A program made the translations under genes and the position numbers. DNA of 64,000 nucleotides from Trichostrongylus colubriformis (taxonomy: Eukaryota; Nematoda; Chromadorea; Rhabditida; Trichostrongylidae), in NCBI GenBank assembly GCA_963978905.1, contig OZ022256.1, positions 13,871,863 to 13,935,862 on the forward strand, given 5' to 3'. How positions within the stretch are numbered: position 1 is the first letter of the stretch; each line of letters opens with the position of its first letter. Positions 1-11,161 of this stretch are shown piece by piece. The notes under the pieces were generated by a model. That model was not told the origin of the DNA. It searched no databases and saw only the letters and a list, made by a program, of their open reading frames with translations.

Positions 1-15
1 TCGATAATAATTTAG

Positions 16-2334
16 TTTATGAGCATCTCGTCCAACGTCCTACCAATTGCAATGATCGTTATGTATGTGATCGTCTTCATAAAGATCAGGCACGCCACCA
101 GCGAAGGCGTAGGGAGCGAGATGACCCGTCTCAAGCAGGAGATCAAATACCTCGTGCAGGTAATTACCTTCCACAACTGGACTGTTCATGAATAGCCAGT
201 GCGACTTTTATAAGGAATAAAAGATTTACAAAGCTATTTGAAGCCTGCTTATAACATGCACTGATGCCATGTTATGCTCAACAGGATACTATAGGAAAAC
301 TGAGAGGGGTGGGCGTTATCTTGTGCTCGAAGACTCGCTTTTTAAGAAAATGATTGGCTCAAAAATGATGACTGGAGTTTAAAGATCTTCTGAAAGGGAA
401 GCTCGAACCTTTTCAATGCCGTGAGTCGTACTTACTGCGCCAAACGTTGCTCTGACGTTACGCTTTGCAGATCCTATGCTCGTAGAGATTCGAAAGGTGG
501 AGCGAAGAGCTGGGGATTTTTCCTGTGCACTAGGCAGTGGTACCCATATAGGCCGTCCGTTTCTCAGAGGAGGTGGGATACTTCGCAACAACTTTTAGAT
601 TTAGACACGCGGCGATTAACGATTTTTTTTTGAGACACCTGTCCTCGTCAAGTATCAAGTCATTCCATAAGTAATGTTTTTTTCGAACGGAAATTTTTCC
701 TATATGATACACGTTTTTGCAACAAGTCATAGATATTTCGAAACAAAATTTTTCTTCAAGAAGATGATGTTCAATTTTTAAGATGGTTAGAGAGGGGCCA
801 ATTTCCAGGCTGGCGAAGGAAGAAGTCTAGCCGACAAGAAGTTGACCAAACCGCAATTAATTAATAAATACGCTTTATTTTATTCTAGAAAAACTAGCTA
901 GAAAAATAGAAGAAGTCCCGTACTTATTGTTAGCCCCGACCTGTTCTGCAAAGCCCACCAATTGGTCGATCGAGGAGTCGTGTCGTTCTTTTTCTAAACT
1001 CTTTTTGAGCACTCACGTCCATACAAAATGAAGCTTTTCTCTTTCAAATTGCTCAGCGGTTGATTTACGAACCATTTTGAAGAATTTTTCTGTTCTATCA
1101 AAAATTCGCTCCGATTTTGTTTCAGCTGCGATTCTTGTATTTTAATGCCATGTATAGGGGTCCAGGTGACATTATTTTACAATTTATTTTTCTAACGGAA
1201 AAATAGAGAATTCATTCAAGATGTTTCGTTTTTTCATTTGACGGAATTGTCAAAAATCACCGAGTTATCACGAAAAAACCAAGTTTGGAAAAGGAACGAC
1301 GCACCTTTTTGAGCAACCAGGTGGTGGAACTTATAGAAGAGGTCGGTTGGGACTAAGTACGCGACACATGACTGATTGATTCTTCCGGAGTGAAAGATAA
1401 TAAATTGCTTAGCTACCGATGTGGTTAATTTTTGTCGGCTACACGAAGCACTTCGTAAGCCTGAAATTCGGCCCTATTATGACCTACAGAGCAATCGAAC
1501 ATACCATTTTGTAGAGCAGAAAAATTCTTTCGTTTGGTACACAAACCTTCACATACCTGTAATCTTATAGGAAAAATTTTTGCTTGAGTAAAGGCGACAT
1601 TACTCATGGAATGACCCAATATAATTAAAAATAGAAATTCAATTCACAATTGTGAACTCACCGTTCTAAATTTCGAGAATAAATTGGAGCAATTCCAAGC
1701 AGCCCGCTTCCATGGTCAAATCTTGACAGCACAATTTCGCCTCAGCACGGCCATATCATGCTCCTGAATTATGGTCGGTGATAAAAACAATGAAGATCGT
1801 TTGCTAACCGGAAGATAGGAAAGCTGGGAAATTTCTGAAAGCTTTTCAGAGAGTATGGCAGTTTTTACGAGATTACGATAAAGATGGGGTTTTTGCTTTC
1901 CGAAAGCTACGAGATTAGTGCCAATAGCTTCACAACTAAAAGCGTGAAGGGAGATGTCTAATGAGAGTAATACTCAAAGATTATGACTGTTAACAGTGCC
2001 GTTTACCAAATCACCTTTGTTGATCTACAGTCGCAAATCGATTGACTCTTTTTCCATCACATTCACCAAAAATTTCCATGGCATATTTCAGACTGTGTTG
2101 ATAAGTGTATTGATCATCGTGGAAATGATAGCATTCATCACAGTTCCTTACCTCAGCGTGACTGGCTACGGCCAATTTTATCTGAATATTCTCATGAACT
2201 TGATAATCATTTCCAACAACCTTATATCTCCAATAGTTATATTTGCCTTCAACTCGGATGTTCGACAGCGCTTGTTCAAAGTAGTTACAAACAAACGAAA
2301 TACAACAGTTAATATAGTCACGACCCTTCTTTGA
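16..2334 (+). CDS. Serpentine 7TM receptor, gene 1 (3' end only)
   Basis: The last two exons of a chemoreceptor-like GPCR cut by the window edge. Exon 16..159 follows a TTTAG acceptor and ends CAG|GTAATT; it encodes TM5 and the third intracellular loop, ending KQEIKYLVQ. Exon 2092..2334 follows TTTCAG and encodes TM6, TM7 and a short tail with the motifs GYGQFYLNI and NNLISPIVIFAFNSDVR, then a stop. Both exons have the same length and phase as their counterparts in gene 3 (144 and 243 nt). The 1.93-kb intron (160..2091) shows no recognisable gene or element. By family analogy it would be a plasma-membrane receptor in sensory neurons. The class (Srx-like or another SRG-superfamily member) is inferred from memory. 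The five upstream exons lie outside the window, so integrity cannot be judged. Confidence 0.85.
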
Positions 2335-4117
2335 ATGGCAATTAGTGATGGAAGAAGAAAGAAGGTCTATATTCTATATTTATTCCATATGTTTATTCCA
2401 TGTCACACTGCATGATATGTGGTTATACAGATTTCAAGATGATACTTACTTTTCATGTATGTATGTACATACTGATGCTGTCATCTGTTTTACTCCAGTT
2501 GTTTATTCAAAATCCGCAGCTCTCTATTCCTCTTCTAAATCCGCAGCTCATCATGCCTCTTTCGAATACTTCCACTAGAAAAAACTCTGAGAAACAATAC
2601 ATCTATCAGTGAAGCTAAGTGAATCCAGGTTTGTAGATGTCGAAAAAGTCGCTCGTTTTCTAATTGTTCATACATATCTTGCGACTATAAATGATGTTCG
2701 ATGTGCTCTGAAATTTGCTATTTTATCGAAGCAGTAGGCGGCAAATGAGATTGCCTCCAATAAATAGTTTGTCAGGCAATTTGTTTGGTTCGAAACTAGC
2801 ACAAGAATGAAACCATAGCAGTTTCATTACCACTATAAGTGAAGTGTCGAAAAAAGGAACGGAGGCGCTGCAGTAAATTCTAACAGCCTTTATGTCAGTA
2901 ATGCTACTCTTAGGAGGCACTAATCTTCGCCAAACGATGGAACACTTCTGTTTCATTACGTCACTAAGTCTCGACGGAGTTTTCCTGTTCGTTTGTTGGC
3001 TTCAAGCACGGTCTTGAGACGTTATGAAGAGAAAAGGCCGCTCATTCGAACGACTTGATCATGGTAATCATATTTCTCAAAATGAGGAGTAGCTTCTGAT
3101 CGATTGCACTATGATTCGTCCACCTTAAGCTTTTTAATATATCACAGAAAGATATGCACTTCGCACCTCCGAATGATGTTTATGATCCTGATCCATCAAT
3201 GCAGGCAATGTAAGAAACATGGATGAAGCACGGTAATCCCCATTTTGGCGCAATATGACAGTCTTTGAATGGCGTAATGATAATTGGTTATAAATATCAT
3301 GTAATAAAAAGGAAACCACATTTATCAGCTGTGTGCGACCATTACAAGACAATGTGCACAAGTAGAGGTACAACAATATGTAGCTATGGTTTCGCCATTG
3401 AGTGCGACAGTCAACGGCACTGGGCGCGATGATTTGACCGTCCGTTACAGGTTAGAGTAGAATAATAGAAGGGCAAGTGGAACCTTGAGGCACCTTTCAT
3501 AGCCAACGTTTTGTGATTCTTGGATTCTTAGCGTTTAGTGGAAAATGTATATAGCGCGAACATCAACGCACCATCGAGGCCGCGATTCGGGATATTCTGC
3601 GATTCCGCGTCAAGGAGAAAATATGTGTAGATCGAGAAGATGAGTGCATCGGGGATCCGCGATATTGGATATTTGCCATAATGCGTATGATAACTGTCGA
3701 AGAGATTTGGAGAATCGAGAAAAGGCAAGGGAGAATCACTAAATCGACCTAAATCGACGTAACAGCGTCTCCATGTAAAATATATTCGCTCAAATGTTAT
3801 CTGATGAGCATGACACGTATGTATGACAAGAAACATGGAAATCAAGGAAAATGGAATGTGTTTACAACTTGGTTTTCCTTTGCCCATGTTTCTTACCATA
3901 CAACAATTGCGCACTCTTAAAACTAGCGTCATCCTATGCAAAAATTGTAGACACTTTTTCCACTGAGTTAGTGATGCTTGGAGAGAAAAGCAAAAGCACA
4001 TCAAGCACATTCAATATGGTCATCATTTCCCTCAAAACTGAAGAATGCTATAAACGTTTGAAGCACTAGTATATTCGACTGCATACTGGAAAATCGAGCG
4101 GTAGGTGAAATAATATC
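2335..4117. other. Intergenic, no gene recognised
   Basis: No conserved exon or repeat family was recognised. A 160-codon minus-strand ORF at 3528..4010 owes its 3' part to two degenerate copies of a ~65-bp unit (about 3540..3605 and 3606..3675) and does not look like a gene. Confidence 0.5.
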
Positions 4118-4930
4118 AGGGTGTAAAGAAAGCTCCTGCCGTTTTTTTACGTTCACAAGATAAATTTAAATCCTAGAGCGCGCTAACACGAACCAGCTTA
4201 CATATTGTGCTCACTAGATAAACAAAAAGTTGCTCCTTCTTAATACATGTTATTGGGAATATCACAAGGTATTCGAATTATTAGGGAAATTTTGAAGTAC
4301 GGCGAAAATGGTACTTTTTAGAAGACTTCACTGCACGGGTTTTTGTTTAGCCGAGTTCCAGCGAAGGTGACCACAAATGCGAGTGCTGCAAGAGGAGGGG
4401 GTAAAGCATTGGACGGAACTTTTCGTCCATGGTTTCAGAAGTGCAGAAATGAGAACGAGTTGCTTGAATTTTCAATTACGCTTCAACTAAAACGGCAGGA
4501 GATGATGAGCGCCCATACTTGCAGATCATTTCCAAAAGATTGGCCCTCAACACACAAGTTTGGTTACCCTCCTCGAGTAGTCTTGATTTGGAGAAACCCA
4601 AAAAATGGGTGGCGCGGGACCCTTCAGAGCAGCTATGCGCAAGCGCATTTTTCACAAATCCTCTTCCAGTGATTGAAGCAGTTGCAGGTTAAAACCCTTA
4701 CTCGTCCAACATACTCACTAGATCTAGCGCTAAGTAAGCCCCACTTTCCCAAACATCCGGACAGTTTCTTCAGCGGCATTGTGTTTAGGAACAATGGCAA
4801 TTTTAGGTCGACTTTTTTCATTCCGAGCGAAAAAAATCATCAACCCTTTATCAAAATGAGATTTGCAAGTATTCATAATCTTGTCAGAAGTGTAGCGATT
4901 CAAATGGTGCTCATTCTGTGAGAAAAGATG
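4118..4930 (+). mobile_element. Decayed mariner-family transposon
   Basis: The left end reads CAGGGTGTAAAGAAAGCTCC, like mariner terminal repeats. Fragments in different frames then follow the order of a mariner transposase: an HTH-end segment resembling WFQKxRNENE (about 4430..4470), a KPKKWV motif that normally precedes PHEL (about 4590..4620), and a degraded YSPDLAPSD block (about 4700..4740, seen as TYSLDLALSKP). The C-terminal part continues to ~4920. Frameshifts and stops separate all blocks, and no matching right terminal repeat was found. It is an old, inactive copy, unlike the young element at 29952. Assignment rests on motif order only. Confidence 0.65.
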
Positions 4931-5050
4931 CAGTCTGAGCCAAGTCGTGATCTCCCGAAGTTGAAGTTGCGAAAACCGGGCGAAACTTCCTTACAACCTA
5001 TTACATACGACAAGCAAGCTTGTACATCGTGTAGTGCTTGTACCCAGTGG

Positions 5051-5405
5051 TGTAAGCCGCGCCATGCAGACGGCTCAGCATGCTATTCCGATGACTTATG
5101 CAAGTGTTTCAGGGCGTGCCGATCGGACGGAGCAAGGAAGCTGGGAGTCGACCGTCAGCCTGGCCCGGAGGCTGCTGCTCCGATACCGTACCCCATCCCC
5201 AAGAGGCGAAGCCCCTATTCTATGAGAAGTTCCGGAGCGCGTCGTGCTCCTGATCTCTGTGTTGCATCAATATGTATTTGTAGTCATGTCATTAAACTCT
5301 ATTTATATTGGACTTCTTCCGCTGCTTGCTTCGAAGGTAAACTTATATATTCTACTTTTATTACACAGAAGCACGGGTGACACCTGGTGCGCCACGCAGC
5401 TGACT
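5051..5405 (+). repeat. 5' LTR-like direct repeat
   Basis: It begins TGTAAGCCGCGCCATGCAGA and matches the repeat at 11162 along its length with scattered differences and small indels, through the shared end CACGCAGCTGACT. The true 5' LTR could run further right, because a TATA-like box is found only at 6591. The right copy loses similarity at 11526, which is why I end the repeat here. Confidence 0.7.
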
Positions 5406-6785
5406 AGTAGCATTGAGTGGTTCACCCCTCGCTGTCGGAAATCTCTAGAACGTGTAAGTTTGGGAAACAAGCAGGGAAAACTTCGCCGACGGTCGCTCCG
5501 AGCAAAGGATACCGCCGTGTAAGTTCAACATAGTTTTTCTGTCTGAAATTTTCTTTGTGGGAGCATGTACTTTTGGAGACGCATGTCTCCATGAGCTACT
5601 GGTTCTTTGATACGGTATCTCTTGCTCTTTCGCTCACCCATCTTTGTCTACTTGGCGGCTTCTTTCTTTCAGCACTTCGCTTTTTCTTTGTCTTCGAGAG
5701 CTCTACCCGTGGGGTCTAACCGTCAAGCGCTTTGTACCCGCGGTGACCGAAGAGAGAGTTCGTCCCGAAGCATGTGCACTTCTGTGAGTGATAAAGGACT
5801 CCACGCGTAGAAATACTGTGGTAGAAATTATTCAGCCTTGAAGTACTGTTGGGACGTTAAACATGGATTTAGTAAGTAGTGATTGACCAATCGGTGTTTT
5901 TTTTTGAAGTTTTGTTTAAATGATCGTAAAGATTGATTGATTGTAAAAAAAAACAAAAAATTTTAGAGTGAAGCCCTCTCAATCGGTAATGATCTTGAAG
6001 CCCGGAGGGCCTGTGACAAAAGTCAGTTATGGTTATCGTCTCCGTTACAGCCTTTAGCTCAGAATTTCTAGCAGCCTCTAGGATTTTTGCGCGGCCGCGG
6101 CATGCCCTCTGTCTACATTTCTGAGGAGTGCCATCCGGACGAACTCGTCAGCACTCATGGAGCCAATCCAAAAACGGTCCCTGACTTGAGAGCAATTAAT
6201 ACTTGCCGCCACTTTTGAGTACCAAGCAGGCGGCTCCGACTGGGGTGGGGGGGGGGGGGGGTCGTCGTCAGTCCTTACCGCAATAGTTCTTGTGGTCGCG
6301 GCTTTTAGCAGCCCTCCCTCTTTTTCGTCACCCCTCAAATCATTCTTCACATCACTTTTGCAACTTCACATTCCTTTTCACTCAGTCATTTTTTTCTTTC
6401 TTCTCAATGTCTTTCACTTTCTATCATAACATGTCCAACATACCATCTGAGCCTACTATTTGTTATTATTCCATCTCGCTTCTCATAAATATCATCTGAT
6501 CTCGCCTTGGATAAGGACTGCCGGGACATTTCTCCACGCGTTATCTCCTTATCCTTCACTTTCTCAGCCCAAAAAATTTTATCTTCTTGTTCTATATAAA
6601 CATCCGGTGACTGTCAGCTATTAGGAATTTGAATTCCTTAGCATTACAGTAATTGCGCTCTCTTTAGTTCGCTCCGCCCACTCTTGATCGTCTCAGGAGA
6701 GCGATCGGTCAATCACTCATCGGTGGGGCAACTTCAGCGACCACTGCGCTCTGGTAAGCTCTTCTCGTTTTCATCGTCTTGAGAC
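5406..6785. other. Retroelement leader / possible LTR extension
   Basis: About 1.4 kb without a convincing ORF between the LTR-like repeat and gag. It holds a G-run at 6241..6260 and a pyrimidine-rich stretch at 6300..6420. The TCTATATAAA box lies 195 bp before the gag start. This may be the untranslated leader, or the U3/R/U5 of a longer LTR whose 3' partner is truncated. Confidence 0.4.
6591..6600 (+). promoter_or_regulatory. TATA-like box before gag
   Basis: TCTATATAAA sits 195 bp upstream of the gag ATG in the only TATA-rich context of the leader. Its position fits an LTR-type promoter, but no start-site evidence exists here. Confidence 0.35.
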
Positions 6786-7463
6786 ATGGGACCCCCCGTG
6801 ACACGTTTCCGCACCCACTCTGCGGAATCTAGGGCGGTTGCTCTGACACCGAGACCTGGTACAGAGACTTCCTCCACCGATACCCTGGCCGCCGCCTTGT
6901 CCTACCTGGAGGACAACGCCCATGTTCGCGGTAAGGACGCTATATCCCTTCGTGACGCTACCGTATCCGCTATAACGGATGTTCACCAAGACGCTCAAGC
7001 GGAGACGTCCCGCCTCACCCGGAAAATAAATGAAGGTAATTCTAACTTTCTATTCGATTTGAACCAGTTGTTTACTGCAGTCGGTGAGCGCATTAATACG
7101 CTTCCAATAGTCGCTATAGTTGGCCCGGATAGACCGTTACCCGGAGTACTTCCAATCTTCGACTCAGGGAAGGATCTCATGCAGTTCTCCTTGTGGCTGC
7201 GCCACCCGGAGGACATCATGCGGATGAGGTTTCCCTCCTGGACCAACCAGTGGAAAAAGTATTTTCTTACAGGATACTTGGACGGCGTCGCCCGAGCGAA
7301 GATTGAGGAGTTCTCGGACGAGGAGCGTGAGGACTTTCCCACTATTGTTGCTCACTTCAAACAGACTTTTGAGGGTACCCAGCATCGATACATGGCAAGG
7401 CAACAGCTTTCATCCTGTCAGCAATTACCTGGGTCCACGACGAAATACCCGCACCTTCTCTGA
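6786..7463 (+). CDS. Retroelement Gag-like protein, N-terminal part
   Basis: A 225-codon ORF from ATG at 6786. The N-terminal 90 residues are Thr/Ser/Ala-rich. From about residue 110 it reads as a capsid-like domain: PIFDSGKDLMQFSLWL, then WTNQWKKYFLTGYLDG and a charged EEFSDEEREDF helix, followed by FKQTFEGTQHRYMARQQL. That layout is typical of retrotransposon Gag (UBN2/Retrotrans_gag-like). The frame breaks at 7463; its CCHC knuckle continues in another frame from 7477. GC content and codon use are visibly higher than in the surrounding AT-rich DNA, as expected for an inserted element. Confidence 0.7.
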   Translation: MGPPVTRFRTHSAESRAVALTPRPGTETSSTDTLAAALSYLEDNAHVRGKDAISLRDATVSAITDVHQDAQAETSRLTRKINEGNSNFLFDLNQLFTAVGERINTLPIVAIVGPDRPLPGVLPIFDSGKDLMQFSLWLRHPEDIMRMRFPSWTNQWKKYFLTGYLDGVARAKIEEFSDEEREDFPTIVAHFKQTFEGTQHRYMARQQLSSCQQLPGSTTKYPHLL

Positions 7464-7476
7464 ACCGCCACCAACT

Positions 7477-7692
7477 ATGGCATCTTGTTTCAACTGCGGA
7501 GGAAGAGGGCATATGGCACGGTATTGTTCATCACCAAGATCTGTTCGTCGAGATACAGGTATGGCGCCTTCCCTTAATCGTTTATATGAACGTAATACCT
7601 CTTCACCTTCTACACGCTTTCTTCGTTCTTCTCCTCATTCTAATCGTGCCGACGAGCTTTCAGAAGCCCGCAAACAAATTAATGTCTATTAA
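7477..7692 (+). pseudogene. Gag CCHC zinc knuckle and linker (frameshifted)
   Basis: A frame separate from the upstream gag carries CFNCGGRGHMARYC, a perfect CX2CX4HX4C nucleic-acid-binding knuckle, followed by a Ser/Arg-rich linker. The frame closes at 7692, while the next frame continues with a heptad-like helix (RENQAALEQSDARINAL) up to about 7790. This is the C-terminal part of Gag separated by frameshifts. Confidence 0.7.
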
Positions 7693-9430
7693 TGCTTTGT
7701 CTATTAATTTGCGCGAGAACCAAGCGGCACTGGAACAATCCGATGCCAGAATCAATGCTTTGGTAAAGCGTAACGATGAACTGGCTGGCTCTTTTTTTGG
7801 TCTTGTATCTTCTTCCGCTCGCTCTTCACTGCCTCATGTTCAGACTATCTTACCTTTTGTCTTGTTGTTGTGTCTCAGCCAGAAAGAGGCTCTTCCTCCG
7901 TCGGCATGGCACTGTCCCAGAGACCCAGCTGATGCCATTGCTCGTATCCCTACCTCTTATATTTATACACATATTATTTCTCAGGTGGGCGAATCACCGC
8001 ACCTCTCACCATTCACGTGTACCGTCCCAATATTCGGCTATATGACACTGCGGTCCATATCTGTGAGATAGTAACGCATTTTTACGTATTCGGTAAATCG
8101 ATGTGGTGCTCGGTACGAGAACCGCTCTGAAGCTTTTAGTGTCTAAATCTGACCATTTTTGGTCCACCTCCAATCCCGTTGTCGTACCTTGGCCATCCGC
8201 TCCGTTTGGAAGCTACAATGAGCATACCATCCCGTTTCTAATTGCTTACTCGTTCCTACAGTAGTCCACACGCGTCACGGATCCTCTTCGCCTGATTCCC
8301 CGGTGGGTAACATAGCCCACTGTACTTACGAATCCGGCTACTGCGTTCTTAAAGGTGGCTCATTTTTCCTCTGGACTCCCGATAAACAAGAGGCATGCCG
8401 CTTTACACCCGTGGTCAAAATGACGGGTCGCCAACTCGGCAACATATGGATCAGCGACTCGCAAGAATTCGTTCTTTCCTGGCGCCACTCTAGCGACCGT
8501 ATCCTCGATTGCGGGGCGTACTTAATCTTAACCGATCAAGGGTACGCGGTCTCTCTGGTCGACAGACTTCCTCGCTCCGCAACGGCGGATGCTGGCATTG
8601 TTACATCCAATCATTGTCAGCACAACACTTGGCGGTAGAAGGCGCGGTAGGCTCCACTGTTTCAGCCCTCTTCCACCACGCTCTGTCCACCGTGTGCGAC
8701 AGAACGAACCTGTTGGCGTTTGCACTTCACTCCTCATCGGCTTCCAACCCCACCCTTACCCTGTGTCACATCTTGAACCGTCAGGATATTGCAGCCACCA
8801 TCCTCGGTAACGATTTGGTAATTCATAAGTGTCTTGCCGTCCCTCCGCTTAAGTTTCATCTCACCCCATTCACCTGCTTTGCCAAACCCCTGGTCAAAAT
8901 CACGCCACCTAGCGGTCCTACCATTCTTTCCTTTTTAGACCCGTCTACTATGGTAATCTCTAACGACGCCACTCCAACAACTTGATCCATAGTACGTCAC
9001 TATCTTCCACATGGAACCGCTTATCTTCAGTTCGATACTGTTACTGGCTCGACGCGAGTTATATCTTCATCCTCTATTCGCAAAATTACAATCGCCTCTA
9101 CTCTCAATGCTTCGACTGTTGCTCTTCCTCTTACTACCTTCCACAAATTCGTCCTTACCAACCTTAGAGAACTGGTGCACGACCATCAGTGGCAGGAGCT
9201 ATGGTCTTCCTCATCATCAGAGCACTTTCTTCAAGTTAGTGTGTCCGCGGCGCATGGATCTTCGCATGGCTCTCTTGTCAGTTCTCCATTCGTACCCTCA
9301 TTGTGGTCTACAATTTTCGACCCTTGGTCCGTTTTCGATCTCTGGGTCACTTTCTGTTCTATTCTAGTTTCTTTCCGCCTCATCACAACTATTTTCGTTT
9401 TATACTGCAATTTATATTACTCGGGGTTGT
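7690..9430 (+). pseudogene. Putative env-like region, broken
   Basis: Open segments in several frames (7690..8071, 8303..8638, 8509..8985, 9175..9430) appear to form a single decayed protein. After a coiled coil there is a hydrophobic stretch (about 7840..7880, PFVLLLCLS) that could be a signal sequence. A Cys-containing block follows at 8303..8540 (CTYESGYC, FFLWTPDK, VLTDQGYAV-like). The region ends with a hydrophobic segment near 9320..9410 that could be a membrane anchor. I recall similar blocks in envelope-like ORFs of nematode LTR elements, but this is from memory only. At least three frameshifts make it non-functional. Confidence 0.4.
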
Positions 9431-9691
9431 TGCCCCGTCTCGAAGGACAAGTGTTCAACCGGCGCACGGGACCGCAGTCCTTCTCACGGGCTCTTTTCCC
9501 TGCTTTGCCTCCTATCTCCATGCCCTCATCCAGCGATCAGGGCTCCATGCCCTCATCAAGCGATCAGGGTGCTAGTACCGTCAAACTGGCTCATGTCAAA
9601 ATTGATGCCACTTCTTCGTGGCCCCCTCGCGCGTCCATAAGTGCAGTTAGAGTATTATTAGTATTATTTAGCGGATCGCGACCGCTTCTTT

Positions 9692-9826
9692 ATGGCTCAG
9701 ATCCTCGTAAGGGTCAAGGACATCCACGTACTCGCATTGGTGGACACGGGTGGTGCCATTATTATTACAACTGCCGACTCAGCACCACTCTTCGGCGTTT
9801 TCAACCTTATGAAAGATGATCACTAG
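9692..9826 (+). pseudogene. Retropepsin active-site fragment
   Basis: A 44-residue frame from ATG at 9692 contains LALVDTGGAIIIITTADSA. The DTG triplet with hydrophobic residues before it is the catalytic signature of retroviral-type aspartic proteases. The frame stops at 9826 and the next overlapping frame carries the rest, so a single indel splits the protease. Confidence 0.7.
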
Positions 9827-10603
9827 TGCGGTGGGCATGGTAGGGATCCCCATCCATCTCTTGGAATACGCACATCTATCATTTGGAATTGGAACCTCTT
9901 CTTTCAACCACCCGGTCTATTTCACAAGAGCGGCTTGTATTCCAGACGTAACTGACTCCTACAATATTATTTTCGGTAATGTCCTGTTGCGCAAACTCCA
10001 GCCCTGGACCATCGATTACAACAACCGTACCCTAGTTATGTCCGAGCAGCAATTAACAGTTCTCTGCGCATCACCACACGACGTACCACCCACCACGCAA
10101 CCCCAGCTGGTGCCTGTACGGGTCGCTGAAATCACAGTGCTTCCACCTTGTGCGGAGGCGTTAGTACCCTGCCGTACGGATGGCATGCAGCATGACCCGT
10201 TGATGCTGGTGTCACAGAGCTCAAAACTTTTTGGCAACTCCATTATGGTGACACCGGCAGTTTTCAATCCCGGCGAACCTCGCCTGTTGGTAGCGAATCC
10301 GTCCTCGCGCTCTGCAACCTTATACAAGAGCCACGTCACGTGTACATGGGCGATGTACATAATCTCGCCCCACACTCAAAATGTCGGGTGTACGGCAGGC
10401 AGCAACCCAGTTTTCCATGGCGCACGCAGCGTCATGAGCCTTCTCATCAGTGCCTCTGCTGTCCCGGTGGCTCCCCTAGTCACCACGTTTCGCTCCCACC
10501 CCGCCTTAGTAGCCTTGCCAAATTGCCTCGCTTACCGTGGCGCCCTTGTCAGCGGGATCCCAGCCCAAGCCCGGCAGATGTTGTTCCAGGACATGACCTT
10601 CCT
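9816..10603 (+). pseudogene. Protease C-terminal half and post-protease spacer
   Basis: The overlapping frame runs through GMVGIPIHLLEYAHLSFGIG and then YNIIFGNVLLRKLQPWTIDY, which matches the 'hDIIlGxDfLxxxxxxIDy' flap/C-terminal helix pattern of LTR-element proteases. It continues through a proline-rich segment, with VRVAEITVLPPCAEALVPCR and a PAVFNPGEPRLLVANPS block, as found between protease and reverse transcriptase in Gypsy-type elements. The reverse transcriptase that should follow is absent. The ORF stays open to 10721, but the sequence after about 10604 belongs to the helicase fragment in another frame. Confidence 0.6.
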
Positions 10604-10985
10604 GGCGCCGGGAAGCCCTTTGCATTTGTCAACGTGCACGCAGAGTCTGTTCGCGCCGCTAGCAGGTCCTATTACAATGAGAAAGAGGCGCAAGTTAGCA
10701 CAGACTTCATCAGGCAGTTGATTGCGCGCGGTATCCGTCCGGCCGATATTTGCGTAATTACCTTTTATAGGGAGCAGTACCGTCAAATCCGAATCGATTG
10801 GCCGCCATGGACGTGGAGCTTACGACGGTGGATTCCGTACAGGGACGCGAGAAAGAGATAGTGATTCTCCTCACTACTAAAACTGATTTTGCTCCAGAGT
10901 CCGCCAAATTTCTGAACGACTACGGACGCCTTAACGTGGCCATTTTGCGCTTTCGGCAAGGAAAATTCATTTTTAAACACTCACG
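10604..10985 (+). pseudogene. UPF1-type SF1 helicase C-terminal fragment
   Basis: Two frames joined near 10790 give the second RecA-like domain of a UPF1/AAA_12-type helicase. The first frame has GKPFAFVNVHAES, then SYYNEKEAQV and ICVITFYREQY (motif IV area). The second frame has VELTTVDSVQGREKEIVIL (motif V, with the VDSxQGxE core) and FLNDYGRLNVA, where motif VI (RLNVALTRAR) is expected; the TRAR part has become ILRFRQ. One frameshift and an altered motif VI mean it is not a working helicase. It lies inside the retroelement, between protease and polypurine tract, where polymerase normally lies. Host-gene capture or insertion into the element are both possible. Confidence 0.7.
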
Positions 10986-11150
10986 ATCCTCCAAGCTATC
11001 CCGTCCTGGGGTCGAGCTCTACAGTGGGCCCACTCGATCAGAGCATACCGATGTCGACCGTTTCCTTCGACCGATCCCGCCAGTTATCCGGGTAAGACGG
11101 TTCCCTTTCTTTACCTGTCTGGTTTCTTAAGCCCGGGTCGGACTTTGAGC

Positions 11151-11161
11151 AAAGGGGGAGG
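11151..11161 (+). other. Polypurine tract of the LTR element
   Basis: AAAGGGGGAGG directly abuts the TGTAAG start of the right-hand LTR, the expected position of the plus-strand primer in LTR retroelements. It is the strongest support for 11162 being an LTR start. Confidence 0.65.

Noticed and set aside
3528..4010. 160-codon minus-strand ORF
   Set aside because: Partly built from a degenerate two-unit DNA repeat; no splice pattern, motif or paralogue.
4928..5380. 150-codon ORF with several cysteines
   Set aside because: Its 3' two-thirds lie inside the LTR-like repeat and the other LTR does not preserve the frame.
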